Source: Candidatus Palauibacter rhopaloidicola (GTDB lineage Bacteria; Gemmatimonadota; Gemmatimonadetes; Palauibacterales; Palauibacteraceae). Taken from it: a DNA stretch of 44,997 nucleotides. The stretch lies in assembly GCA_026914155.1 (NCBI GenBank), contig JAPPGH010000043.1, positions 1 to 44,997 of the forward strand, read 5' to 3'. Below, in pieces: positions 9,477-17,299 of this stretch (its first letter is position 1; every line of letters begins with the position of its first letter). The notes under the pieces were generated by a model. That model saw only the letters and a program-made list of their open reading frames with translations. It searched no databases and had not been told where the DNA came from. The position numbers and the translations under genes were made by a program.

Positions 9477-10189
9477 GACACCGCCCCTTCCAGTCCGACG
9501 AACTCCGTCTCCAGGAACTCGCGCGTGAACCCGCCTTCCGGTGGCTGCACGATGCGCCCGCGTTTCCGGTCGATGAGGAGGACTCGGTCGCTCATCATCG
9601 CCAGTTCGCCGAGGTCGTGGCTGGCGACGAGGATCGTGGACTGGCCGCGAATCTCCTCGATCCGCCGGCGGAGACGGATGCGCTGCCCGGGGTCCAGTCC
9701 CGACTCGGGCTCGTCCAGGAAGAGCAGCCCGGTCGGCCGCATCAGGGCCATGGCGAGCGCCAGCCGGCGCCGCATCCCCTTGGAGAGCGCGTCGGCGCGA
9801 CCGTCGGTATCGTAGTCCACCCCGGCCAGCCGGCACGCCCGCTCGACATCGGCCTCCGGACCGGCCGCGGCCACCGCCAGCGCGAGCAGCCCGTCGCACG
9901 TCCACCCCGGCGGGAGCACCGTGTCCTCCGCGAGGTAGCCGATCCCGTGCCGCCGCCGGTAGTCCCCGGGCCCCGCACCGGACACCGTGGCCTCGCCCTC
10001 GATCGGAGCGAGCACCCCCAGCAGCGTGCGAAACAGCGTCGTCTTCCCCGAGCCGTTCGGCCCCACCACCGCGAGCACCTCCCCCGGCACGATGTCGAGC
10101 GACAACTCCCCCAGCACCACCCGCCCCCGCCGATACCCCACCCCCAACCCCCGAACCCTCAACTCCGCCGGCCCATTCTCGATCGTCAT
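9473..10189 (-). CDS. ABC transporter ATP-binding protein
   Basis: 238 residues. Walker A GPNGSGKTT (about 43-51), a signature region that is degenerate ('LSKGMRRRLALAMAL'), Walker B 'GLLFLDEP' and a switch His in 'ILVASHDLGEL'. With the overlapping permease it forms a two-gene exporter. The degenerate signature with SKGMRRR is typical of ABC-2 exporters of the CcmA/NatA type. Substrate unknown. Confidence 0.9.
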   Translation of the reverse strand: MTIENGPAELRVRGLGVGYRRGRVVLGELSLDIVPGEVLAVVGPNGSGKTTLFRTLLGVLAPIEGEATVSGAGPGDYRRRHGIGYLAEDTVLPPGWTCDGLLALAVAAAGPEADVERACRLAGVDYDTDGRADALSKGMRRRLALAMALMRPTGLLFLDEPESGLDPGQRIRLRRRIEEIRGQSTILVASHDLGELAMMSDRVLLIDRKRGRIVQPPEGGFTREFLETEFVGLEGAVS

Positions 10190-10232
10190 ATTCTCCTCAT
10201 TCTTCTCAGTATTCTTCTCAGTTCTTCGGCGC

Positions 10233-11666
10233 TCAGTAGCGGCCGAGGCGGTCGCGGTAGGAGTGCATCTCCCGCTTCAGGACCGGGGCCAGCAGGTAGA
10301 GGCCGAGCAGGTTGGGGATCGCGACCACGTAGATCACGGCATCCGAGAGATCGATCAGCGCTCCCAGTTGCAGGCTGGCGCCCAGGACCACGAACCCGCA
10401 GAAGAACAGCTTGAAGCCGGCTTCCACGGTCCGGTTCTCGCCCGTCAGGTAGGTGAGCGATTTCAGGCCGTAGTAGCTCCACGAAATCATGGTGGAGAAG
10501 GCGAACAGCACCGCGGCCACCGAAAGGGGCACGGGCGACCACGAGAGCGTGCTCTCGAAGGCGGTCTTGGTCATCTCGATGCCGGTGATCCCGGTGTCGG
10601 CCAGCGCCGGGTCGTAGACCGTCGTGATGATGACGAGCGCGGTCATCGTGCAGATGACCACCGTGTCGATGAACGGCTCGAGCAGGCCGACGAAGCCCTC
10701 GGTGCACGGTTCGTCGGTTTGCACCGCCGAGTGCGCGATGGCGGCGGAACCGAGGCCGGCCTCGTTCGAGAACACGGCCCGCCGGAAGCCGATGATCATC
10801 ACGCCGATCATGCCGCCGCCGATGCTGTCCGCCGAGAACGCCCCCTCCCAGATCTGGACGATGGCGCCGGGCAGCCGGTCGGCGTTCAGCCCGATGATCG
10901 CCAGCGCCGACAGCACGTAGAGCACCGCCATGAAGGGCACCAGCCGGGAGGTGACGCGGGCGATGCTCCTGATGCCGCCGACGGTGACCAGCGCCACCGC
11001 GGCGGCCATGACGACGCCCAGCAGCCAGGCCTTGTCGCTGAAGAAGCTGCCCTCGGCGCCCGTCACCTCGATCAGGATGGCGGCCGCCTGGTTGGACTGG
11101 AACATGTTGCCGATGCCGAGGCAGCCCAGAACCATGGCGGCGGCGTAGAACATCCCCAGGCCGCGCCCGATCCCGGGCAGGTTCCGCAGCTCCAGGCCGT
11201 GCTGCAGGTAGTACATCGGCCCGCCGCTGACGGAGCCGTCCGGGTTGGTGCGGCGGTACTTCACCGCCAGCGTACACTCGGCGAACTTGGTGCTCATGCC
11301 GAGCAGCCCGGCGATGATCAGCCAGAGCGTGGCCCCGGGCCCGCCCAGCGAGATCGCCACGGCCACGCCCGCGATGTTCCCGATGCCGACCGTGCCCGAG
11401 ACGGCGGTCGCGAGCGCCTGGAAGGGCGTCACCTCGCCCGGCTGAGAGGGGTCCGTGTAGCGGCCTCGGACCAGGTCGAGCGCGTGCCGGAAGCCCCGGA
11501 CGTTGATGAAGCCCAGGTAGAGGGTGAAGAACGCGCCCCCGGCGATGAGCCACGCCACGATCAGCGGCATCTCGGCCCCGCCGACTGGCACGGAGAAGAA
11601 GATGAACTCCGATACCGCGTCCGCCACCGGCCGCATGACGCGGTTGACGAGTTCGTCTACACCCAT
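10233..11666 (-). CDS. Sodium:alanine symporter family (AgcS) transporter
   Basis: 477 residues, very hydrophobic, family-typical length. Characteristic blocks are 'ATAVSGTVGIGNIAGVAVAISLGGPGATLWLIIAGLLGMSTKFAECTLAVKYR' (the AgcS signature), 'GGPMYYLQHGL' and 'RRAVFSNEAGLGSAAIAHSAVQTDEP'. The family imports alanine or glycine with sodium. It is transcribed divergently from xsc/tpa. Since taurine:pyruvate transamination produces alanine, a role in alanine or taurine traffic is plausible but inferred. A TAGTAT box ends only about 7 bases before the ATG, hinting at a leaderless transcript. Confidence 0.92.
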   Translation of the reverse strand: MGVDELVNRVMRPVADAVSEFIFFSVPVGGAEMPLIVAWLIAGGAFFTLYLGFINVRGFRHALDLVRGRYTDPSQPGEVTPFQALATAVSGTVGIGNIAGVAVAISLGGPGATLWLIIAGLLGMSTKFAECTLAVKYRRTNPDGSVSGGPMYYLQHGLELRNLPGIGRGLGMFYAAAMVLGCLGIGNMFQSNQAAAILIEVTGAEGSFFSDKAWLLGVVMAAAVALVTVGGIRSIARVTSRLVPFMAVLYVLSALAIIGLNADRLPGAIVQIWEGAFSADSIGGGMIGVMIIGFRRAVFSNEAGLGSAAIAHSAVQTDEPCTEGFVGLLEPFIDTVVICTMTALVIITTVYDPALADTGITGIEMTKTAFESTLSWSPVPLSVAAVLFAFSTMISWSYYGLKSLTYLTGENRTVEAGFKLFFCGFVVLGASLQLGALIDLSDAVIYVVAIPNLLGLYLLAPVLKREMHSYRDRLGRY

Positions 11667-11756
11667 TGGCCTATACTACGTTCTCTGGATTGGACGCGCC
11701 CATGAAGCGGCAACGGGCGACCTCGATTCCCGGGAGCCGGAGACTGGAGGCTGGAC
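11667..11756. promoter_or_regulatory. Divergent promoter region between symporter and xsc operon
   Basis: Ninety bases separate the divergent start codons. The segment CTATACTACG (11671-11680) contains a -10-like hexamer on each strand (TATACT on +, TAGTAT on -). No good -35 is found at standard spacing for either. A strong Shine-Dalgarno, GGAGG at 11746-11750, lies 6 bases before the TTG at 11757. Shared control of transporter and operon is plausible. Confidence 0.4.
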
Positions 11757-13496
11757 TTGCCGAAGAGAACGATGACGCCCTCCGAAGCGCTGGTGGAGAC
11801 GCTGGTGGCGGAGGGTGTGACGGATGTGTTCGGGCTGGTGGGATCGGCGTTCATGGACGCCCTCGACCTGTTCCCGGATGCGGGCATCCGCTTCATCTCG
11901 GTCGCGCACGAGCAGGCGGCCGCGCACGCCGCCGACGGGCTGGCGCGGGTCACGGGAAGGCCCCAGGCCTGCATCGCCCAGAACGGCCCCGGCGCGGCCA
12001 ACTTCGTCTCCGCGATCGCGGCCGCCTTCTGGGCGCACTCCCCCGTGGTCGCCATCACCCCGGAAACGGGATCGCTCGGCATCGGCACCGGCGGCTTCCA
12101 GGAGATCGACCAGATGCCGATGTTCGAGGCGCAGACCGTCTTCCAGGTGCGCGTCAACCGCCCCGAGCGCATGGGCGAACTCGCGCGGCGCTGCTTCTAC
12201 CGCGCCAAGCTCGAACTCGGCCCCACGCACCTCAACATCCCCCGGGACTACTTCTACGGCGACATCGAGGAGGAGATCTTCGCGACCCCCGTCCTCGGCC
12301 CCGGCCGGCCTCCCAGGCGGGACATCGAGGAAGCCGTCCGGATCCTGAGCGGCGCCCGCTATCCGGTCATCGTCTCCGGGGGAGGGGTCAGCCAGGGGGA
12401 CGCGCTCGCGGAAGTCACGGCGCTGGCCGAGCATCTGAGCGCCCCGGTGGTCAACACCTACCTGCACAACGACACCTTCCCCTACAGCCACGAACTGGGG
12501 TGCGGGCCGATCGGCTACTGCGGGTCGAAGGCCGCCATGCGCACGATCGCCAAGGCGGACGTGGTGCTGGCGCTCGGGACCCGGCTCGGGGTCTTCGGCC
12601 TGCTGCCGCAGTACGACATGACCTACTGGCCCGAAGACGCCACGCTCATCCAGGTGGACCGGGACGCCCGACAGTGGGGGATGAGCAAGATCCCCGCCCT
12701 CTTCTCCGTCGCGGACGTGAAGGAGTACGCCGTCGAACTGCTCGACGAACTGAGGAAGGCGCGGCCGAACCCGGGGCGGAACGAGGCGCGCATCGCCGAC
12801 GTCGCCCGCGAGAAGCGGACCTGGGACGAGGAACTCGAGGACTGGTCTTCGTCCACCAGCGCGCTCATGCACCCCCGGCGCTTCCTGTGGGAGTTCACGC
12901 GCGCGCTGCCCGGGGACGCGCTCGTGACCACGGACATCGGCAACACCTGCTCGATCACCAACGGGTATCTCCGCTTCGACGGCTCGCGGCAGCACCTCGC
13001 CGCGCTCACGTGGGGGAACTGCGGCTTCGCGTACGGCGCCGCGCTGGGCGCCAAGGTCGGCAATCCGGCCGCTCCCGTGTTCGCGATTCAGGGGGATGGC
13101 GCGTGGGGCATCAGCGGCATGAGCGAGGTGATGACGGCGGTGCGCGAGGAGATTCCGGTCATCGCCATCGTCATCAACAACCACGAGTGGGGCGCCGAGA
13201 AGAAGAACCAGATCGACTTCTACGACCATCGCTTCGTGGGCACCGACCTGAGCGCCAACCCGGACTTTGCCGGGGTGGCCGAGGCCATGGGCGCGAGGGG
13301 CTACACGGTCGAGGACTATCGGGATGTCCAGGACGTGGTGCGCGACGCGGTGGAGGCGGCGGCGAGCGGCCGGCCGTGCGTCATCAACGCGGTCGTCGAG
13401 GGAGGCGCCAACGTGCTCGCGGAGCCGTTCCGCCGGGACGCGCTCGCGATGCCCACCCGCCACCTGGAGAAATACGCCCACCTCAGCCTGAGCTAG
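11757..13496 (+). CDS. xsc: Sulfoacetaldehyde acetyltransferase
   Basis: 579 residues, a thiamine-diphosphate enzyme. Known role: sulfoacetaldehyde plus phosphate gives acetyl phosphate plus sulfite, the desulfonation step of taurine breakdown. Supporting blocks: 'AHEQAAAHAADG' with the family Glu (E52), 'IAQNGPGAANFV', 'GTGGFQEIDQMPMF', 'HNDTFPYSHELGCGPIGYCGSKA', the diphosphate/Mg site GDGAWG (about 446-451) ending in 'IVINNHEWGAEKKN', and the C-terminal 'AEPFRRDAL'. These match Xsc rather than acetolactate synthase. The start is TTG at 11757, because GGAGG sits 6 bases upstream. ATG at 11772 is the alternative. It is the first gene of a three-gene operon with tpa and a dehalogenase-like gene. 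No phosphate acetyltransferase is in the window. Confidence 0.88.
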   Translation: MPKRTMTPSEALVETLVAEGVTDVFGLVGSAFMDALDLFPDAGIRFISVAHEQAAAHAADGLARVTGRPQACIAQNGPGAANFVSAIAAAFWAHSPVVAITPETGSLGIGTGGFQEIDQMPMFEAQTVFQVRVNRPERMGELARRCFYRAKLELGPTHLNIPRDYFYGDIEEEIFATPVLGPGRPPRRDIEEAVRILSGARYPVIVSGGGVSQGDALAEVTALAEHLSAPVVNTYLHNDTFPYSHELGCGPIGYCGSKAAMRTIAKADVVLALGTRLGVFGLLPQYDMTYWPEDATLIQVDRDARQWGMSKIPALFSVADVKEYAVELLDELRKARPNPGRNEARIADVAREKRTWDEELEDWSSSTSALMHPRRFLWEFTRALPGDALVTTDIGNTCSITNGYLRFDGSRQHLAALTWGNCGFAYGAALGAKVGNPAAPVFAIQGDGAWGISGMSEVMTAVREEIPVIAIVINNHEWGAEKKNQIDFYDHRFVGTDLSANPDFAGVAEAMGARGYTVEDYRDVQDVVRDAVEAAASGRPCVINAVVEGGANVLAEPFRRDALAMPTRHLEKYAHLSLS

Positions 13497-13508
13497 CAGG
13501 AGAGCCGG

Positions 13509-14903
13509 ATGTCCGACACACAGGCGTTGCTGGCGGACTACGACGTCCAGGACGTCATCGAGAAGGACCGGAAGCACCTCTGGCACCACCTGTTCCAGCA
13601 CAGCGTCTTCGAGACGCAGGACCCGCAGGTGTTCGTGGAGGGCCGCGGCGCGCGGGTTCGGGACATCCACGGGAAGGAGTACCTGGACGGGACCTCGGGC
13701 GGCGTCTGGTGTGTGAACGTCGGCCACGGGCGGGAGAGCATCGCGCGGGTCGTCTACGAGCAGTTGGCGCGGCTGCCGTACTACGCGGGCGTGGTCGGCA
13801 CGGTCCCGGCCGCCCAGTATGCGAGCGCGCTGGCCGAGTGGCTGCACGGCCTGGATCACATCTTCTTCGCCAACAGCGGCTCGGAGGCGAACGAGAAGGC
13901 GATCAAGATGGTGCGCCAGATCGCCCACCTGAACGGGAGCCGCAAGTCGAAGGTCCTGTACCGGGACCGCGACTACCACGGCACGACCATCGCCTGCCTC
14001 GCCGCTAGCGGTCAGGAGGAGCGCAAGGAGGCCTACGGGCCCTTCCCGGACGGATTCTCGGGGATTCCGCACGCGATGTGCTACCGCTGTCCCTTCGACA
14101 AGACCTATCCGGACTGCAACATCGAGTGTGCGCGCGCCCTCGGCGACGCGATCGAGGAGGAAGGGCCGGACACGGTGGGGGCCGTGATCCTCGAGCCGAT
14201 CACCGCGGGCGGGGGGGTCATTCCTCCGGTTGAGGAATATTATCCGATTATCCGCGAGATCTGCGACAACTATGACGTCATACTGATCGTCGACGAGGTC
14301 GTGTGCGGGTTCGGGCGCACGGGGACGATGTTCGGGTTCGAGCACTACGACTTCGTCCCGGACATCGTGACGATGGCCAAGGGCATGGCCAGCTCCTACG
14401 CCCCGATCTCCGCCGCGGCGGTGCGCGGCGAGGTGTTCGACCGGTTCCTGGGCGATCCGGGCGACCGCTTCCACTACTTCCGGGACATCAGCACCTACGG
14501 CGGCTGCACCGTCGGGTTCGCGGCCGCGCTCGAGAACCTGCGCATCATCGAGGACGAGGAGCTGATCGCGAACAGCCGCGCGGTGGGAGCCTACCTGCAG
14601 GACCGCCTGCGGGAACTGCTCGACCACGACCACGTGGGCGACGTCCGCGGCAGGGGCCTGTTCGCCGGCGTGGAACTGGTGGAGGACAAGGCGACGAAGG
14701 CGCCCGTGAGCGAGGACGTCATGGCGGCCGTCGTGGGACGCGCCGCCCGGGAGGGCGTGCTCGTCGGCCGGACCACCCGCAGCATCCCCGGCCTGAACAA
14801 CACGGTGACCATCGCGCCGCCCCTCATCGTCACCCGGGCGGACATCGACGAGCTGGTCGAGGCCGTGAAGACGGGCATCGAATTCGGCTGCAGGGATCTC
14901 TGA
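13509..14903 (+). CDS. tpa: Class III aminotransferase, probable taurine:pyruvate aminotransferase
   Basis: 464 residues. A PLP fold-type I enzyme with the phosphate-binding 'ANSGSEANEKAIKMVRQ', 'DYHGTTIA', 'LIVDEVVCGFGRTGTMFGFEHYDFVPDIVTMAKGMASSYAPISA', with Lys291 as the Schiff-base residue. The N-terminal 'VIEKDRKHLWHHLFQH' resembles Tpa and omega-aminotransferases. Known reaction of Tpa: taurine plus pyruvate gives sulfoacetaldehyde plus alanine. It follows xsc by 12 bp with AGGAGAG before the ATG, and this neighbourhood favours taurine over other omega-amino acids. Substrate assignment is context-based, and the family also uses beta-alanine or GABA-like donors. An unusual Cys cluster (CYRCPFDKTYPDCNIEC, about residues 194-210) could bind metal. 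Confidence 0.82.
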   Translation: MSDTQALLADYDVQDVIEKDRKHLWHHLFQHSVFETQDPQVFVEGRGARVRDIHGKEYLDGTSGGVWCVNVGHGRESIARVVYEQLARLPYYAGVVGTVPAAQYASALAEWLHGLDHIFFANSGSEANEKAIKMVRQIAHLNGSRKSKVLYRDRDYHGTTIACLAASGQEERKEAYGPFPDGFSGIPHAMCYRCPFDKTYPDCNIECARALGDAIEEEGPDTVGAVILEPITAGGGVIPPVEEYYPIIREICDNYDVILIVDEVVCGFGRTGTMFGFEHYDFVPDIVTMAKGMASSYAPISAAAVRGEVFDRFLGDPGDRFHYFRDISTYGGCTVGFAAALENLRIIEDEELIANSRAVGAYLQDRLRELLDHDHVGDVRGRGLFAGVELVEDKATKAPVSEDVMAAVVGRAAREGVLVGRTTRSIPGLNNTVTIAPPLIVTRADIDELVEAVKTGIEFGCRDL

Positions 14904-16082
14904 ATGGACACGGACACGGACACGGGCAGGGACAGGGAAGCCGGCTTCGACGTCCGGGAGGACTTCCAGCGCTTCTCACAGAGGGACGACATCTTCTGCC
15001 GCTCCTTCTGGGACCCGGAGGTGCGCACGCACCGCTCGGACATGTTCTACGAGACGTACCGCACGCCGAAGCTGACCTGGCGGTCCGTTGACGGCTTCAC
15101 CCAGCGCGACTACGCGCTGCGCAACGCGTCCTGGCACGTGACGGACATCTTCGCGGAACTGCGGGACGGCGACGACCGCCGGGAAGGCTTCCTGGACCCG
15201 TACACCAGCGTTCGCGAGGGCCCGGGCCACACGCTGCCGGTGGAGTCTCCCGAGGAGATGGCGCGCGAGATCAAGCAGGCCGCGAAGACGCTGGGCGCCG
15301 ACCTGGTGGGGATCACCGGGAACGACGAGCGGTGGCTCTACACGCACGCCTACAGCCGCGAGAACGAGCACGAGAAACCGCAGGAGATCTCCACCGATCT
15401 CGGAAACGTGATCGTGATCGCGCAATCCATGGACCGGGAACTGCTGAGCACGGCGCCCTCCGCGCTCAGCGGAACCGCGACGGGCGCCACCTACTCCCGG
15501 GATACGATCGTGCTGCTGGCGATCGCGCAGTACATCGTCAACCTCGGCTACCGAGCCGTGGCCAGCATGAACGACTCGGCGCTGGTCATCCCGCTCGCCA
15601 TCCAGGCCGGGCTGGGCGAGTACGGGCGCCACGGTCTCCTCATCACCCGCGAGTACGGTCCCCGCGTGCGGCTCGGCAAGGTGTTCACCGACATGCCGCT
15701 CGCCCACGACCGGCCCGTCCGCTTCGGCGTGAAGGAGACGTGCGACCTCTGCCGCGCGTGCACGAAGGGCTGCCCCGCCGGGGCCATCGCCGGCGGCGAA
15801 CCGTCCTCGCTGGTCCACAACCGCTCGAACATCCAGGGCATCCGAAAGTGGACCACGGATGCCGAGAAGTGCTTCCGCTTCTGGGCCAACCAGAACACCG
15901 ACTGCTCGATCTGCATCCGCGTCTGCCCCTACAACCGCGACTATCGCGACCGGTGGAGTCGAGTGTGGCGCCGGATGGCGGGCACGCGGCTCAGGCGGCT
16001 CGCGCTCTGGCTGGACCGCGTTGGCGGCCGCGGCGAGCGCCTCAGGCCGTCCCGCTGGTGGGCGGCGTCCGGCGGCGCCTGA
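14904..16082 (+). CDS. Soluble reductive-dehalogenase-like corrinoid/iron-sulfur protein
   Basis: 392 residues. Cys spacing fits two [4Fe-4S] clusters of the RdhA type: C280-x2-C283-x2-C286-x3-C290-P and C323-x10-C334-x2-C337-x3-C341-P. The corrinoid-binding half has the RdhA-like run 'IPLAIQAGLGEYGRHGLLITREYGPRVRL'. Tyr197, Asn223 and Arg256 are spaced 26 and 33 residues apart, as recalled for the PceA residues Tyr246, Asn272 and Arg305. The N-terminal 'FQRFSQRDDIFCRSFWDPEV' also resembles RdhA. There is no Tat leader, no TM segment and no RdhB anchor, so it is probably cytosolic. It directly abuts tpa (TGA then ATG) and must be co-transcribed with taurine genes. QueG shares part of the fold but fits the motifs less well. 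Substrate unknown. Confidence 0.75.
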   Translation: MDTDTDTGRDREAGFDVREDFQRFSQRDDIFCRSFWDPEVRTHRSDMFYETYRTPKLTWRSVDGFTQRDYALRNASWHVTDIFAELRDGDDRREGFLDPYTSVREGPGHTLPVESPEEMAREIKQAAKTLGADLVGITGNDERWLYTHAYSRENEHEKPQEISTDLGNVIVIAQSMDRELLSTAPSALSGTATGATYSRDTIVLLAIAQYIVNLGYRAVASMNDSALVIPLAIQAGLGEYGRHGLLITREYGPRVRLGKVFTDMPLAHDRPVRFGVKETCDLCRACTKGCPAGAIAGGEPSSLVHNRSNIQGIRKWTTDAEKCFRFWANQNTDCSICIRVCPYNRDYRDRWSRVWRRMAGTRLRRLALWLDRVGGRGERLRPSRWWAASGGA

Positions 16083-16126
16083 CGAAGCGTCGCAGCTAGC
16101 GCCGCAGCCTGACGAAGCGTCGCAGC
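16077..16126. repeat. 20-bp direct repeat at a convergent gene junction
   Basis: Twenty identical bases occur at 16077-16096 and 16107-16126, a 30-bp period. The first copy spans the stop of the dehalogenase-like gene. The second encodes the extreme C-terminus of the PepSY protein (FVRLRR region). It looks like a local tandem duplication that set the ends of both convergent genes. Confidence 0.9.
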
Positions 16127-17262
16127 CGGCGGACCGCCAGCGAGAGGCCGGTCCACACCATGAGCGCGGCCGCCAGCGAGAAGAGTCCCGCCAGCAGTTG
16201 CCCCGGCAGCCCCCAGTACTCCCCCGTGTGCGCGTAGCGCAGGAACTGCTGGGCGCGCCGCGCCGGCGTGTCGTCGGCGAAGGACTCCCACGCGCGCACG
16301 GCGCCGGAGGTGGCGTCCAGGGTGAGCAGGCCCGTCCGCTGCGGCTGGCCCGCGCGCCCTCCCCGCACCTCGACTCGGATCTCGGGGTCCGTGGGGCGCG
16401 GCATGTGCAGAATCAGGGTCCGCCACTCCGGGGCCCATGCCTCGGCGGTGGCGAGCGCCGCGCGGAGGTCCGGATCCGGGGCGCGACGGGCGTCCCCCGA
16501 AATCGCCGCCGCCTCGACTTCCGTCCCCTCGATTTCCGTCCTCTCGATTCCCACGCCTTCGGACGCCGATCGGGCCGGCCATGTCCCGGCGGGCACGAGG
16601 CTGCCCACCGCGGGATAGACCCGGTCTCCCACCGCCGGATACGACGTGGCGACCCCGGTTGCCGCGATCACGGCCAGGGGCAGGATGGACCAGATCCCGA
16701 CGACCTGATGCCAGTTGAGGTCGCGCGTGGCGCCCCTCGCCCCGCGACGTAACCGGAGCGCTTTGGCGAGCGACCGCCGGGTGACGGGCCGCGGGAGCCA
16801 CAGGATCGGTCCGGTGAGCAGCAGAAAGAGGAAGGCCAGGTTGACCGCTCCGGTCACGGCCCGCGCCCGGCGCACCGAGCCTCCCGAGACGTTGAACCAG
16901 CGGTGCCAGTTGTGGTTGGCCTCGAAGAACCGCTCGAGGCCGCCCGGTCCCCTCGCCAGCACCCGCCCCGTGTAGGGATCGACCAGCGCGGAGAGGTCCT
17001 GTCCCTCGTGGACGCGCACGGGCGCGCGCGGGTCCGCCCCATAGCTCAGCGACGTCGCCACGAGCCCCGCCGCCAGCGCGACCCCCTCCGGACGCAGCCG
17101 TTCGGCGCCTTCCGGCGCGGGCACGAAGTGCCGTCGCTCCGCCAGCCCCGTCACCGTCTCCTCCAGCGACAGCACCGCCCCCGTCCCCGCCAGCATGAGG
17201 ATGACCAACCCGGCCGCCACGGCCACCGTGAGGTGCAGCCAGAAGACGACTCTCCGGATCAT
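16096..17262 (-). CDS. PepSY-associated transmembrane protein
   Basis: 388 residues. A TM helix at the N-terminus (about 8-32), a periplasmic PepSY-like region (with 'DPYTGRVLARGPGGLERFFEANHNWHRWF'), further TM helices near 140-160, 185-215 and 350-380, and a conserved 'DLNWHQVVGIWSILPLAVIAATGVATSYP'. This is the PepSY_TM (PiuB/FoxB-like) arrangement, often tied to iron-siderophore uptake or periplasmic reduction. The N-terminal histidines (W-L-H, N-H-N-W-H) may bind heme, as in related ferric reductases. The ORF includes a 15-bp minisatellite (see 16512). It lies 37 bp after the HhH lipoprotein gene, and a Fur-like box precedes that gene, so the pair is probably iron-regulated. Confidence 0.8.
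   Translation of the reverse strand: MIRRVVFWLHLTVAVAAGLVILMLAGTGAVLSLEETVTGLAERRHFVPAPEGAERLRPEGVALAAGLVATSLSYGADPRAPVRVHEGQDLSALVDPYTGRVLARGPGGLERFFEANHNWHRWFNVSGGSVRRARAVTGAVNLAFLFLLLTGPILWLPRPVTRRSLAKALRLRRGARGATRDLNWHQVVGIWSILPLAVIAATGVATSYPAVGDRVYPAVGSLVPAGTWPARSASEGVGIERTEIEGTEVEAAAISGDARRAPDPDLRAALATAEAWAPEWRTLILHMPRPTDPEIRVEVRGGRAGQPQRTGLLTLDATSGAVRAWESFADDTPARRAQQFLRYAHTGEYWGLPGQLLAGLFSLAAALMVWTGLSLAVRRLRRFVRLRR
16512..16556. repeat. 15-bp minisatellite in the PepSY gene
   Basis: Three imperfect 15-bp units starting CCTCGA/TCTCGA, read on the minus strand as five-residue units (IERTE-IEGTE-VEAAA). The unit length matches the minisatellites near 18361 and 20470. Confidence 0.8.
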
Positions 17263-17299
17263 CGCAGCGCCCTCGCCGGGCCGCGCGGGAGCCCGCCCC

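Noticed and set aside
11757..13496. Acetolactate synthase
   Set aside because: The Xsc-specific blocks (HNDTFPYSHELGCGPIGYCGSKA and GGFQEIDQMPMF) and the tpa neighbour favour sulfoacetaldehyde acetyltransferase.
14904..16082. Epoxyqueuosine reductase (QueG)
   Set aside because: The Cys pattern, N-terminal 'QRFSQRDDIF..WDP' and Tyr/Asn/Arg spacing fit RdhA better, and the QueG C-terminal repeats are missing.
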